This document shows positions 17,728 to 26,960 of a stretch of 64,000 nucleotides of DNA, one piece after another. The stretch comes from Cognatishimia sp. SS12 (lineage in GTDB: Bacteria > Pseudomonadota > Alphaproteobacteria > Rhodobacterales > Rhodobacteraceae): contig NZ_JAQNCZ010000007.1 in the NCBI RefSeq assembly GCF_028369055.1, forward strand, positions 37,202-101,201. The letters run 5' to 3'. Every line of letters starts with the position of its first letter. Position 1 is the stretch's first letter. Position numbers and translations under genes: made by a program. The notes under the pieces are model-generated. The model was not told the origin of the DNA. It worked only from the letters and a program-made list of their open reading frames with translations, and did not search any database.

Positions 17728-18089
17728 GGAACCTCTCTTGATCGCAGAGCGATGACTTAGTGGGTAATCATGAGTACTAATATATTAGCTTTAGTAAAAT
17801 GTCGATAGAAATTCATTTCGGCGGTAAAAAAACTTTCAGGATCAAGAAAATCGCCGTCGCCATAAAGAGTCTGGTGATTATTGCGATGCAAAATGATATT
17901 ACCTTTCAACGCCTTACCGTTCGCGGATTGCGATTCTGACATTTGGACAAGGGGCTGAAATGCCGGATTTGTGTGCGAAATGCCAAAATAATGTATGATT
18001 ATTTCATTTCATGGGCTATAAGAACTGAATAGCACAATGAATCTACCGCAATCCGCGCCTTGATTCAGAATCGCCACGCCGGAGCAACC
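17728..18089. promoter_or_regulatory. Divergent promoter region between two dehydratase genes
   Basis: A 362-bp AT-rich gap between the leftward and rightward dehydratase genes. It holds the palindrome at 17777-17788 and presumably both promoters. I saw no credible gene; a 61-codon minus-strand frame (17757-17942) lacks coding character. Confidence 0.6.
17777..17788. promoter_or_regulatory. Palindrome CTAATATATTAG, candidate GntR operator
   Basis: A perfect 12-bp palindrome 50 bp upstream of the leftward dehydratase start. It matches the core at 14060-14071 in 11 of 12 positions, and the preceding base (A) is also shared. Confidence 0.5.
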
Positions 18090-19247
18090 ATGACGACGAT
18101 CGCCAAAATAACCGCCCACACCATTCGCGTTGGAATGCGCAACCAAACTTTGGTTCGTGTAGAAACCGACGACGGCACAGTTGGCTGGGGCGAATCTGGC
18201 CTGTCCTCGCGCGAAAAATCTGTCTGCGCCATGGTCGACATCTTTGCCGATATCCTTGTTGGGCAAGACTCCCGCCGCATTGGTCGTATCTGGCAAGAAC
18301 TCTATCGCAGCCAGTATTTTGAAGGCGGTCGTGTAATCACCGCCGCGATTTCGGCAATCGACATTGCGCTTTATGACATTCTGGGCAAGCAGCTGGGTGT
18401 GCCAGTTTATCAATTGCTCGGCGGCAAACACCGCGACGTGGTGCCCAGCTTTGCGACCGCAACCGCGCCAGACCCTGCGGATATGCTGAATCAAGTGCAG
18501 GTCCTGCTGGACGATGGGTTTGAATGTGTGCGTGTCGCGCCCTCTTATTATGGCGACGGACGGACGTTCGAGGCACGCAAGAGCATCGCCGCAACCGTGA
18601 AACAACTGGTCGCCGTGCGCGAACTGATTGGCCCGGACATTGCGCTTGGCATTGACTACCACCACCGGCTGACCCCTGCAGAGGCTGCGAGCTTCTGCAA
18701 TATGCTGCCGGCCGGCGTGCTGGATTTCTTGGAAGAGCCCATTCGCGATGAAACCCCAGAGGCCTATGAAATGCTGCGGTCCATGACCAGCGTGCCATTT
18801 GCGGTCGGCGAAGAATTTGCCTCCAAGTGGCAAGCCGGTCCATATTTGGACAAAGGTCTGACCCAATATATGCGCATCGACATCTGTAATGTCGGCGGTT
18901 TTACCGAAGCGATGAAGATCGCCGGTTGGAGCGAACGCCATTACATCGACCTGATGCCGCACAACCCATTGGGCCCGATCTGCACCGCAGCCACTGCCCA
19001 TATGAGTGCCGCTGTTCCGAATTTGAGCTGGGTTGAAACCCGCCAAAGCCGTGTTGAAGAGCTTGGCTTCCATGACAAGAAGATTTTCCCAACTCAGGCA
19101 GAAATCGTAGGCCCAAACTACATCGTCAGCGATGCGCCGGGTCTGGGTGTCGAGGTTGATGAAGATGCGCTGCGCGAAGCGGAAAATGCTGCGCACGTTG
19201 AATGTCCACACCTGATCAAACCCGACGGGAGTGTGACCAACTGGTAA
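18090..19247 (+). CDS. Enolase-superfamily sugar-acid dehydratase (DgoD/ManD-like)
   Basis: A 385-aa enolase-superfamily enzyme. Motifs are GIDYHHRLT (D-x-H), LDFLEEPIRDET, VPFAVGEEFASKW and the late histidine in LMPHNPLGPICTAATAH. The start at 18090 has GGAG 6 bases upstream and gives MTTIAKITAHTIRVG; an in-frame ATG at 18060 adds ten unlikely residues. It is 24 bp ahead of a binding-protein gene and so is the first gene of the dipeptide-type importer operon. That suggests the importer brings in a sugar acid or oligosaccharide rather than a peptide. Confidence 0.87.
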   Translation: MTTIAKITAHTIRVGMRNQTLVRVETDDGTVGWGESGLSSREKSVCAMVDIFADILVGQDSRRIGRIWQELYRSQYFEGGRVITAAISAIDIALYDILGKQLGVPVYQLLGGKHRDVVPSFATATAPDPADMLNQVQVLLDDGFECVRVAPSYYGDGRTFEARKSIAATVKQLVAVRELIGPDIALGIDYHHRLTPAEAASFCNMLPAGVLDFLEEPIRDETPEAYEMLRSMTSVPFAVGEEFASKWQAGPYLDKGLTQYMRIDICNVGGFTEAMKIAGWSERHYIDLMPHNPLGPICTAATAHMSAAVPNLSWVETRQSRVEELGFHDKKIFPTQAEIVGPNYIVSDAPGLGVEVDEDALREAENAAHVECPHLIKPDGSVTNW

Positions 19248-19271
19248 GAAGACCAGCATAGGAGGAGAAAT

Positions 19272-21191
19272 ATGACATTTTTTAGCAAAATTGCATTGAC
19301 GGGGGCCAGTCTTGCCCTCGGATTTGCAACAGCAGCCTGGAGCTTCGAAGAAGCCCCCATGCTGAAGGAACAGGTAGCAAGCGGTGCCCTGCCCCCGCTG
19401 GAGGAGCGCCTGCCCAAAAACCCCCTGGTTCTCGAAGTCGTGGAACAGCCCGGTGAATATGGCGGCACTCTGCGCCGTGCGATCCTGGGCGGCGGTGATC
19501 AGCACAACATCGTGCGCACCATCGGCAGCGAAAACCTCGTACGCTGGGATGTGAACTGGACCGAAGTGCGTCCGAACATCGCCGAAAGCGTTGATGTCTC
19601 TGAAGACGCAAGCACATTTGTCTTTAACCTACGCGAAGGTATGCGTTGGTCTGATGGTGCGCCGTTCACAGCAGACGACATCATGTTCTGGTATGAAGAC
19701 GTCTTCTCAAACGAGAAGCTGACCCCATCCAAGCACCCCAACTATGTTGGCCCATCCGGCCCTGTCAAAGTGACCAAACTCAGCGACACCGCTGTTGAGT
19801 TTAAATTTGGCGAGCCAAACGGTCTGTTCCTGCAGCAAATGGCATATGGCTTCGGCTATTACCCAGTTGTTTATGCAAAACACTACCTGAGCCAATTCCA
19901 CGAAAAGTATAACCCAGACATTCAGGCACTGGTGGACGCAGAGCCAGCCGCTGCTGACTGGATCCAACTTTTCAACCTGAAGGCCGGCCCAATGCACACG
20001 CCGCTCTTCTGGCAGAACCCAGATCGCCCAACCCTGCACGCTTGGCACCTGACCAACGCCTACGGGTCCACCGATCGCGTTGTTGCAGAGCGCAACCCAT
20101 ACTACTTCAAAGTCGACGAAGCTGGCCAGCAGCTGCCTTATATGGACCGCATCACCTATGATCAGGTGGAAGACGTGGAAACCATTCTGCTTAAGGCCTT
20201 CAACGGTGAAATCGACTATATGAACCGTCACCTGGGTCGCCCAGCATACCGTGCGGTACTGAACGACAACAAAGAGCGCGGCAAATACCGTTTCTTTGAC
20301 ACCAACGATCTTCCGTCCAACACCATGATCTTGATGTTGAACCTGAACCACGAAGATCCGGTGAAGCGTGAAGTGCTGAGCAACGTTGATTTCCGCAAAG
20401 GCCTGAGCCACGCGGTGAACCGTCAGGAAATCATCGATCTGCTGTACTTCGGCTCTGGTCTGGCTGTGCAAACCTCCCCGCGTGAGACCTCTGGTCTGTA
20501 CAAGGAAGAGTACGCCAAGCAGTTCACCGAGTTTAACCCAGATCTGGCGAATGAGTTCCTGGACAAGGTTATCCCGAACAAGGACGACGAAGGCTTCCGT
20601 CTGGGTCCAGATGGCAACCGTTTCACCCTGATCTTCATGGTGGCTGACGTCTTTGGTCTGCAATTCCCAGATGCGATGCAACTGGTGGCTGAATATGCCC
20701 GTGACGTAGGTCTGGACTTCCAGGTCCGCGCGACCGACCGGTCCCGTCTGATGGAACTGGTGCGCTCCAACGAGCATGACGCCTACATGTGGAACTGTGC
20801 CGGTGGTCAGGCAGATGCCTATACAGCACCAATCTGCTACGTACCGCTGCCAGGCAACACCGTGAACTGGGCCATCGAATGGGCCAAGTGGGGCGTAGAC
20901 CCAACCACCGGTGAAGAACCACCAGCAGAGGTGAAAGCGGTATTTGACGCCTATGAAAAGGTTCTGACCGCAAGCAACCCAGAAGACCAGAAGGCCCGCA
21001 TGCAAGAGGTTCTTGACCTCGCGATGCCTCAGCTCTTCACTGTTGGTCTGGTACAAAACCTGCCGCCATTCGGCATTGCACGGAACAACGTACGCAACGT
21101 ACCTGATCCGCTGCCGATTGCGGGCCAGCTGTGGTACCCTGCGCCTTACACCGCGCAACTCTACTACGAAGGTGGCAAGAGCCTGCCCTAA
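19272..21191 (+). CDS. Extracellular solute-binding protein family 5 (dipeptide/oligosaccharide type)
   Basis: A 639-aa periplasmic binding protein with a GGAGGAG ribosome site. The signal peptide is MTFFSKIALTGASLALGFA with cleavage near the AAWS region. LREGMRWSDGAPFTADDIMFW is the family-5 signature stretch. The length is above that of DppA (about 535 aa) and is common in the oligosaccharide/opine subgroup. Codon use is more biased than that of its neighbours, consistent with high expression. The enolase-family gene just upstream argues for a carbohydrate-acid ligand. Confidence 0.9.
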   Translation: MTFFSKIALTGASLALGFATAAWSFEEAPMLKEQVASGALPPLEERLPKNPLVLEVVEQPGEYGGTLRRAILGGGDQHNIVRTIGSENLVRWDVNWTEVRPNIAESVDVSEDASTFVFNLREGMRWSDGAPFTADDIMFWYEDVFSNEKLTPSKHPNYVGPSGPVKVTKLSDTAVEFKFGEPNGLFLQQMAYGFGYYPVVYAKHYLSQFHEKYNPDIQALVDAEPAAADWIQLFNLKAGPMHTPLFWQNPDRPTLHAWHLTNAYGSTDRVVAERNPYYFKVDEAGQQLPYMDRITYDQVEDVETILLKAFNGEIDYMNRHLGRPAYRAVLNDNKERGKYRFFDTNDLPSNTMILMLNLNHEDPVKREVLSNVDFRKGLSHAVNRQEIIDLLYFGSGLAVQTSPRETSGLYKEEYAKQFTEFNPDLANEFLDKVIPNKDDEGFRLGPDGNRFTLIFMVADVFGLQFPDAMQLVAEYARDVGLDFQVRATDRSRLMELVRSNEHDAYMWNCAGGQADAYTAPICYVPLPGNTVNWAIEWAKWGVDPTTGEEPPAEVKAVFDAYEKVLTASNPEDQKARMQEVLDLAMPQLFTVGLVQNLPPFGIARNNVRNVPDPLPIAGQLWYPAPYTAQLYYEGGKSLP

Positions 21192-21204
21192 CCTTCGACT
21201 AAAG

Positions 21205-21229
21205 CGAGGCCCCGAACTTTGGGGCCTCG
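21205..21229 (+). promoter_or_regulatory. Stem-loop between binding-protein and permease genes
   Basis: Perfect 9-bp arms CGAGGCCCC (21205-21213) and GGGGCCTCG (21221-21229), 7-base loop, no T-run. It starts 13 bp after the binding-protein stop, where it would protect the upstream mRNA segment or reduce read-through into the permease genes. Confidence 0.6.
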
Positions 21230-21271
21230 TCCACCCAGAATGAACCTCATTCACAGAAAGAAGAGACTGCC

Positions 21272-22255
21272 ATGAAGGGCTTTATCCTTCGTCGGATCCT
21301 ATACATGATCCCGACTTTGTTTCTGGTATCAATTGTCACCTTTGTCATCATCCAGCTGCCCCCGGGGGATTATCTGGACGTCTTGATGACCGAGCTTGGC
21401 GAGGCCGGCGTAGAAGATTCGAGCACAATGGATGCTCTGCGAGAGCAATACGGGCTCGGACAGCCAATCTATGTGCAATACTTTAAATGGATGAAAGCCA
21501 TCCTGCTGCATGGCGACTTTGGACTGTCCTTTGAAAAGAACCGTCCGGTGACGGACCTGATCTGGAACCGCCTGGGCTGGACCTTTGGTATCTCGATCAT
21601 GACGCTGCTGTTCATCTGGATCACAGCGCTGCCCATCGGCATCTATTCTGCAGTTCGCAAGTACTCCGCGGGTGACTACATTGCGACCTTCTTTGGTTTC
21701 ATCGGCCTGGCTGTGCCAAACTTCCTGCTGGCCCTGGTGATGATGTACATCTCTTTCAAATATTTCGGCCAAAGCGTTGGCGGCCTCGTCAGCCCGGAAT
21801 ATCTGGATGCGCCTTGGACCTGGGACAAATACGTCGATCTGTTCAAACACATCTGGATGCCGATTGTCGTTGTGGGCACATCTGGCGCCGCGGCCCTGAT
21901 CCGCATCATGCGCGCCAACCTCTTGGACGAACTTTATCGCCCCTATGTGGTCACAGCCCGTGCCAAAGGCATGAGCGAATTCCAGCTGCTGCTGCGCTAT
22001 CCCGTGCGCGTCGCGCTGAACCCTTTCGTCTCCACCATCGGTTGGATCTTGCCGACGCTTGTTTCTGGCGAAATCATCGTTGCCGTTGTGATGAACCTCC
22101 CCACCACTGGACCGCTGCTGCTGCGCGCGCTGCTGGTTCAAGACATGTACCTTGCGGGCTCTCTGATCCTGATCGTGAGCATGCTGACCGTCGTCGGCAC
22201 GTTGATTTCCGACCTGCTGCTTGCCTGGATTGACCCAAGGATTCGCTACCAATGA
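21272..22255 (+). CDS. ABC transporter permease, DppB-like
   Basis: A 327-aa inner-membrane permease (MKGFILRRILYMIPTLFLVS opens the first membrane helix). The EAA-like cytoplasmic loop follows YRPYVVTARAKGMSEFQLLL, where it docks on the ATPase. It forms the channel with the next gene, whose start it overlaps by 4 bp. Confidence 0.9.
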   Translation: MKGFILRRILYMIPTLFLVSIVTFVIIQLPPGDYLDVLMTELGEAGVEDSSTMDALREQYGLGQPIYVQYFKWMKAILLHGDFGLSFEKNRPVTDLIWNRLGWTFGISIMTLLFIWITALPIGIYSAVRKYSAGDYIATFFGFIGLAVPNFLLALVMMYISFKYFGQSVGGLVSPEYLDAPWTWDKYVDLFKHIWMPIVVVGTSGAAALIRIMRANLLDELYRPYVVTARAKGMSEFQLLLRYPVRVALNPFVSTIGWILPTLVSGEIIVAVVMNLPTTGPLLLRALLVQDMYLAGSLILIVSMLTVVGTLISDLLLAWIDPRIRYQ

Positions 22256-23391
22256 CCGATACAACACAAAATCTCGCGCCAGCTGACGCGCCCGAAGCTC
22301 CTGTGGTCCTTGGCCCTTGGGCGCTAATCTGGAGAAAGTTCCGCAAGCATAAACTGGCGATGTTCAGCCTGTATATTGTCGGTTTGATTTATCTCGTGGC
22401 CGCCCTGGGTGAATTCCTAGCTGTGCAAGATCCGCACAAAACCAGCGTGCGCCACACCTTTCAGCCGCCGCAAGGCCTACATCTTTTCGTAAAAGATGAG
22501 GATGGCTCCACCAATTTCATGCTCCACGCAAAAGGCATGAAAATGGAGCTCAACACCGAGCTGCGCCGCCGCACCTTTGTGGAAGACGAAAGCAAGATCA
22601 TTCCGATGGGCTTCTTCGTCAAAGGGCATGAGTACAAACTGCTGGGCTTGGTTGACTCCAGCACCCATTTCTTTGGGCCAAAGAACCCGCGCGATACCGT
22701 GTTCATCTTTGGCGCGGACCGTCTGGGACGTGACATTCTCAGCCGTGTTGTGGTGGGCACCCGTGTGTCGATGTCCATTGGCCTTGTCGGTGTCGCCGTA
22801 TCGCTGGTGATCGGTGTCATTCTCGGTGGCATTTCCGGTTACTACGGCGGCCTGGCCGACAACCTGATCCAACGTCTGATCGAATTCATCCGCTCGGTGC
22901 CGACCATTCCGCTCTGGATGGGTCTGGCCGCTGCGATCCCGCTCGATTGGCCGCCGCTGCGCACCTACTTTGTCGTGACCGTGATCGTGTCGATGATCGG
23001 CTGGACCTCCCTCGCCCGCGAAGTTCGAGGTAAGTTCCTCAGTTTGCGGAACGAGGATTTCATCACCGCCGCGCGCCTGGACGGGCTGAGCGACTGGGAA
23101 ATCATCATGAAACACATGGTGCCAAGCTTCTCAAGCCATATCATCGCCTCGCTGACGCTGGCCGTACCGCTGATGATCCTCGCAGAAACCTCCCTGTCGT
23201 TCCTCGGCATTGGCCTTCAGCCGCCACAGGTTTCATGGGGCACCTTGCTGAAAGAAGCGCAAAACATCCGCTCAATCATCGAAGCCCCTTGGCTTCTCTG
23301 GAGCCCTGGCGTGGCCATCGTTCTGGCCGTGCTGTCCCTCAACTTCCTTGGAGATGGTCTTCGTGATGCAGCAGATCCCCATGCACAATAA
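22252..23391 (+). CDS. ABC transporter permease, DppC-like, with periplasmic insert
   Basis: A 379-aa permease. The first helix (LAMFSLYIVGLIYLVAALGE) is followed by an insert of about 100 residues (roughly 60-160) before FGADRLGRDILSRVVVGTR, where the other helices begin. DppC is near 300 aa, so this is the longer form with an extra periplasmic domain. The EAA loop is FITAARLDGLSDWEIIMKH. The 3' end overlaps the fused ATPase gene. Confidence 0.9.
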   Translation: MTDTTQNLAPADAPEAPVVLGPWALIWRKFRKHKLAMFSLYIVGLIYLVAALGEFLAVQDPHKTSVRHTFQPPQGLHLFVKDEDGSTNFMLHAKGMKMELNTELRRRTFVEDESKIIPMGFFVKGHEYKLLGLVDSSTHFFGPKNPRDTVFIFGADRLGRDILSRVVVGTRVSMSIGLVGVAVSLVIGVILGGISGYYGGLADNLIQRLIEFIRSVPTIPLWMGLAAAIPLDWPPLRTYFVVTVIVSMIGWTSLAREVRGKFLSLRNEDFITAARLDGLSDWEIIMKHMVPSFSSHIIASLTLAVPLMILAETSLSFLGIGLQPPQVSWGTLLKEAQNIRSIIEAPWLLWSPGVAIVLAVLSLNFLGDGLRDAADPHAQ

Positions 23392-25183
23392 CCCGCAGTC
23401 TGACACCGCGCCTTTGGTGAAGATCCGGGGTCTGAAGACCCAGTTCTTCACCGAGGACGGGATCGTCAAAGCCGTCGACGATGTTGATCTGGACATTCAT
23501 TCCAACCGAACGCTGTGTATCCTTGGCGAGTCCGGTTCCGGGAAATCCATCATGGCGCGGTCCATCCTGCGCATTGTTGATAACCCGGGCCGCATCGTAG
23601 AGGGCTCGATCCACTATCGTTCGGCAGATGGGCGTGAGGTCGACCTTGCCAAGGAACGCCATGGGTCGCGCTTGCTGCGTGACGTGCGCGGGCAAGACAT
23701 TTCAATGATCTTCCAGGAACCCATGTCCTCGCTTGGCCCGATCACCAAGATCGGTCAGCAGATCGTTGAAACCATTCGTCTGCACCGCAATGTGACAAAG
23801 GCCGAAGCCAAAGCAGAGGCGATCCATCTTTTGGATCGTGTGGGCATTCCGCGGCCGGCGGAACGGTTCGAGGCCTACCCCTTCGAACTGTCTGGCGGCA
23901 TGCGTCAACGCGCTATGATTGCGATGGCCCTGTCCTGTCAGCCGCGGCTGCTGATCGCCGATGAGCCGACGACAGCTTTGGATGTAACCACCCAGGCGCA
24001 GATCCTTGATCTGATTGCCGAGCTGAAGCAGGAACGCCAGATGGGCGTGATGCTGATCACCCACGACATGGGTGTGGTGGCCGAAGTCGCTGAAGACGTT
24101 GCTGTGATGTACTCTGGCAAAATCGTTGAGCGCGGCGATGTCTACTCGGTGTTTGAGAACCCCAAACACCCCTATACCAAAGCGCTTCTCGCCTCCGCTC
24201 CGCGGCTGGGTGGTATTCGGCGCCGTCGCCTGCCCGACATCCGCGAACTGCTGCCGCCGGGTTATATGAACAACCCTGCCAACCTCAGCCCGGACGCCCG
24301 GCTTGAAGGGCATAAGGTCGCAGAAATCGCGCCCGCCGAGCCGAAAACGCACAATGAGGAAGACCGCATTCTGGAAGTCAAAAACCTAAATGTGCATTTC
24401 CCGATTGGTGGCGGCGTGTTTTCAAAGTCTACGGACGTGGTCAAGGCCTGCGACGAGATCTCATTTGACGTCTATCGCGGCGAAACCTTTGGCATCGTTG
24501 GCGAAAGTGGCAGTGGCAAGACCTCGCTCAGCCGCGCGATCATGCGCATTCTGGATCCGACCTCTGGTGAGGTTCTGTTTCACCGCAAGGCAAAGCCAAC
24601 GGTTGATCTGACCCAGGCCAACAAGAGTGAGCTGCGCGACGTCTGGCGCGATATGCGGATGGTGTTCCAAGATCCGCAATCTTCGTTGAACCCACGTCTG
24701 CGGGTGATCGATCTGGTTGGGCAATGTCTGCAAAAGGCCGAAAGCCTTGGGCGGCGTGACCTTCAGGCGCGCGTCTCTGACCTGCTTGTTCAGGCCGGGC
24801 TGAAGACAGAATTCCTGTTGCGATACCCCGGTGCGTTTTCGGGCGGGCAGCGTCAGCGTCTTGGCATTGCCCGTGCGCTGGCGACCAACCCCGAACTGGT
24901 GATCGCGGACGAAGCGGTCTCGGCTTTGGATGTGTCCATTCAGGCGCAGATGCTGAACCTGTTGCAGGACCTTCAGGACGAATTTGATCTGACCTATCTG
25001 TTCATCACCCATGACCTCAGCGTCGTGAAGCATATCTGCGACCGTGTGGCCGTGATGTACCAGGGTAAGATTGTCGAACTGACCACCCGCGACGAGTTGT
25101 TTGCCAACCCGAAGCACCCCTACACCAAGAAACTGCTTGCGGCTGTGCCCAATCCTGACCCCCGGATGCGCAAAGCAAGCTAA
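23366..25183 (+). CDS. Fused double ABC ATPase, DppD-DppF-like
   Basis: About 605 aa with two complete nucleotide-binding domains in one chain. Domain 1: [40 protein letters not shown]. Domain 2, from about residue 335: [40 protein letters not shown] (Ala in place of the usual Pro). Each domain ends with the oligopeptide-family tail, e.g. [15 protein letters not shown]. The start is uncertain: ATG 23366 (12 bases after GGAG) or ATG 23354. Either overlaps the permease 3' end. Confidence 0.9.
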   Translation: MQQIPMHNNPQSDTAPLVKIRGLKTQFFTEDGIVKAVDDVDLDIHSNRTLCILGESGSGKSIMARSILRIVDNPGRIVEGSIHYRSADGREVDLAKERHGSRLLRDVRGQDISMIFQEPMSSLGPITKIGQQIVETIRLHRNVTKAEAKAEAIHLLDRVGIPRPAERFEAYPFELSGGMRQRAMIAMALSCQPRLLIADEPTTALDVTTQAQILDLIAELKQERQMGVMLITHDMGVVAEVAEDVAVMYSGKIVERGDVYSVFENPKHPYTKALLASAPRLGGIRRRRLPDIRELLPPGYMNNPANLSPDARLEGHKVAEIAPAEPKTHNEEDRILEVKNLNVHFPIGGGVFSKSTDVVKACDEISFDVYRGETFGIVGESGSGKTSLSRAIMRILDPTSGEVLFHRKAKPTVDLTQANKSELRDVWRDMRMVFQDPQSSLNPRLRVIDLVGQCLQKAESLGRRDLQARVSDLLVQAGLKTEFLLRYPGAFSGGQRQRLGIARALATNPELVIADEAVSALDVSIQAQMLNLLQDLQDEFDLTYLFITHDLSVVKHICDRVAVMYQGKIVELTTRDELFANPKHPYTKKLLAAVPNPDPRMRKAS

Positions 25184-25185
25184 GC

Positions 25186-25220
25186 TTTTTGGGCGGCGGC
25201 CCTCCCCCGTCGCCCAAAAA
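25186..25220. terminator. Bidirectional-type terminator after the importer operon
   Basis: Perfect 10-bp arms TTTTTGGGCG (25186-25195) and CGCCCAAAAA (25211-25220) with a 15-base loop, starting 2 bp after the ATPase stop. The T/A-rich outer stem resembles terminators that work on both strands. Confidence 0.6.
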
Positions 25221-25314
25221 GATATGACAAAAGCCGATTTTGTCGATTTTTTGCGCTTCGCGCAATTGCGATATGCCCCGGACTTCCGTAACAATAGGCA
25301 ACTGCAACAACAAA

Positions 25315-26052
25315 ATGAAATTCATCATGGATGCCAAAGGCGTTATTCCGGTCAATCAGACTCTCTCACGCTCTCTGTCGGGACAAGTCTCCCGCACCAT
25401 CGGTGAGCGTATTCTTGAGGGAGTTCTGCAGCCCGGTCAGCTTTTGCCTGATGAGGTAAAGCTTTGCGAAGAATTTGGGGTCAGCCGCACCGTCATTCGC
25501 GAAGCGGTAAAAATGCTGGTTGCCAAAGGCATGCTAGAGGTGCGCCAACGTATCGGCACCCGCGTCCAGGACATTCGCAACTGGCAGATGCTGGACCGCG
25601 ACATATTGCTTTGGCATCAGGGCATTCCGGTTGATAATGATCGGATCATGCGCCTGCTGGAGCTGCGCCAGTCCATTGAACCGGACGCCGCGCGCTACGC
25701 CGCTGAACGCCGGACCGAGGCGGATCTGGAAAACATCTTCAACGCACTCGACCGGATGGCCAAAAATCTGGATGAAAGCAATGAGTATGTGATTGCCGAC
25801 GCGCAGTTTCATATCGCCATTCTCAGAGCCGCGCATAACCCCTATTTGGATTCTCTTGAGAATGCGATTTTCGCAGGTTTGATGCTGTCAATTCGCCTCA
25901 CAAACCCAGATCGCGACTATAACAAGCGGTCCTTGCCCTTCCACCAGAACATTGCCGAAGTCATTCGCAAACAAGACACCGAAGGTGCCTATATGCGTAT
26001 GAAAGAGCATCTGGCCGATTCAAATCGTCGCCTGTTGGAGCAAATGTCGTAA
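25315..26052 (+). CDS. GntR-family regulator, FCD type
   Basis: About 245 aa. The DNA-binding domain spans roughly residues 15-85 (SQVSRTIGERILEGVLQPG-like stretch, then FGVSRTVIREAVKMLVAKGM), followed by an FCD domain with LLELRQSIEPDAARYAAERR. ATG 25315 and ATG 25327 are both possible; neither has a strong ribosome site. It lies directly downstream of the dehydratase/importer operon and is probably its regulator. Confidence 0.85.
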   Translation: MKFIMDAKGVIPVNQTLSRSLSGQVSRTIGERILEGVLQPGQLLPDEVKLCEEFGVSRTVIREAVKMLVAKGMLEVRQRIGTRVQDIRNWQMLDRDILLWHQGIPVDNDRIMRLLELRQSIEPDAARYAAERRTEADLENIFNALDRMAKNLDESNEYVIADAQFHIAILRAAHNPYLDSLENAIFAGLMLSIRLTNPDRDYNKRSLPFHQNIAEVIRKQDTEGAYMRMKEHLADSNRRLLEQMS

Positions 26053-26184
26053 TCAAGGCCATTGGGAGCTTTGAATGACGTTTTGGTGCCGACTTGGGCT
26101 AAAGTACGAAACTGAAATTTTCATCGATAAAATTTCGAAAATCACCACTTTTGCACTTTGTAGATATTGCCGACTTCCTGCTTT

Positions 26185-26211
26185 CGTTGATAGAATATAC
26201 TCCTATCAACG
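26185..26211. promoter_or_regulatory. Perfect 9-bp inverted repeat upstream of second GntR gene
   Basis: CGTTGATAG (26185-26193) and CTATCAACG (26203-26211) with a 9-base spacer, ending 12 bp before the ATG at 26224. The position within the leader suggests an autoregulatory operator for the GntR protein encoded just downstream. Confidence 0.5.
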
Positions 26212-26223
26212 ATTGTGAGTAGA

Positions 26224-26901
26224 ATGAACGATTTGGCCCCGAACAGCGATTCAACGCAGACCGATACCGAACTCGCCTATGGCAGCATTCGCGACGATAT
26301 TATTCAGGGTCACTTGCAACCCGGAAGCAAACTGAAAGTGGCCGACCTGCGCGCGCGATATAGCGTTGGCGCCGCCCCCCTGCGCGAAGCGCTGTCGCGT
26401 CTGGTCGGGGATCGTTTGGTTGTTCAGCAAACCCAACGCGGTTTCCGTGTCAAAGAAGCCTCCCCTGCCGATGTCGAAGATGTAGGCCGGGTCCGTAATC
26501 TGCTGGAATGCGAAGCACTGCGCGAAAGCCTACTGTCTGGCAAAGACGATTGGGAAGCGCGGGTTGTCGCCTCCTATCACCGCCTGACACTTGCCGAGGG
26601 GCGCAGCAAATCGCCGGAAAACCTGCGCGAACTGGAATTGCGGAACAATGAATTTCACGAGGCGCTGGTCTCGGCAACGCAATCACGCTGGCTGCTGGAA
26701 CTGCGCGCGCAGGTCTATCATCACCATGAACGCTATCGCTATTTGTCGCGCACCAAAAAGAACAGCAGTCGCGACACGGCGGCCGAACATGCCGCTATTT
26801 ACGATGCGGTCATTCGCAGAGATGTCAAAGAAGCTTGTGCATTGACCACGGATCACATCGACCGGACAACCAAATCTGCATCCGAGGCCATGTCCAGCTA
26901 A
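26224..26901 (+). CDS. GntR-family regulator, FCD type
   Basis: About 225 aa. Winged helix: AYGSIRDDIIQGHLQPGSKL, then YSVGAAPLREALSRLVGDRL. An FCD-type helical domain follows (LRELELRNNEFHEALVSATQ). ATG 26224 is preferred over GTG 26215, though the ribosome site is poor in both cases. It is the second FCD regulator in a row and is convergent with the sulfatase/EamA/importer operon. Its target is not evident apart from the inverted repeat in front of it. Confidence 0.85.
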   Translation: MNDLAPNSDSTQTDTELAYGSIRDDIIQGHLQPGSKLKVADLRARYSVGAAPLREALSRLVGDRLVVQQTQRGFRVKEASPADVEDVGRVRNLLECEALRESLLSGKDDWEARVVASYHRLTLAEGRSKSPENLRELELRNNEFHEALVSATQSRWLLELRAQVYHHHERYRYLSRTKKNSSRDTAAEHAAIYDAVIRRDVKEACALTTDHIDRTTKSASEAMSS

Positions 26902-26928
26902 CCGCCAGATCAACAAAGCCAAAAGCGG

Positions 26929-26958
26929 AAGAGGAAGCCCATAGGGCTTCCTCTTTTT
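26929..26958. terminator. Intrinsic terminator between convergent GntR and sulfatase genes
   Basis: Perfect 12-bp arms AAGAGGAAGCCC (26929-26940) and GGGCTTCCTCTT (26944-26955), a 3-base loop, then TTT on the plus strand. It lies in the 59-bp gap between two convergent stop codons and can serve both genes. Confidence 0.8.
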
Positions 26959-26960
26959 GG

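Noticed and set aside
17757..17942. Small 61-codon minus-strand frame in the divergent dehydratase gap
   Set aside because: No ribosome site or family motif, and it overlaps the candidate operator.
18009..19505. Long antisense open frame (498 codons) over the dehydratase and binding-protein genes
   Set aside because: It mirrors two clearly coding genes with conserved motifs, has no family-like motif of its own and arises from codon bias.
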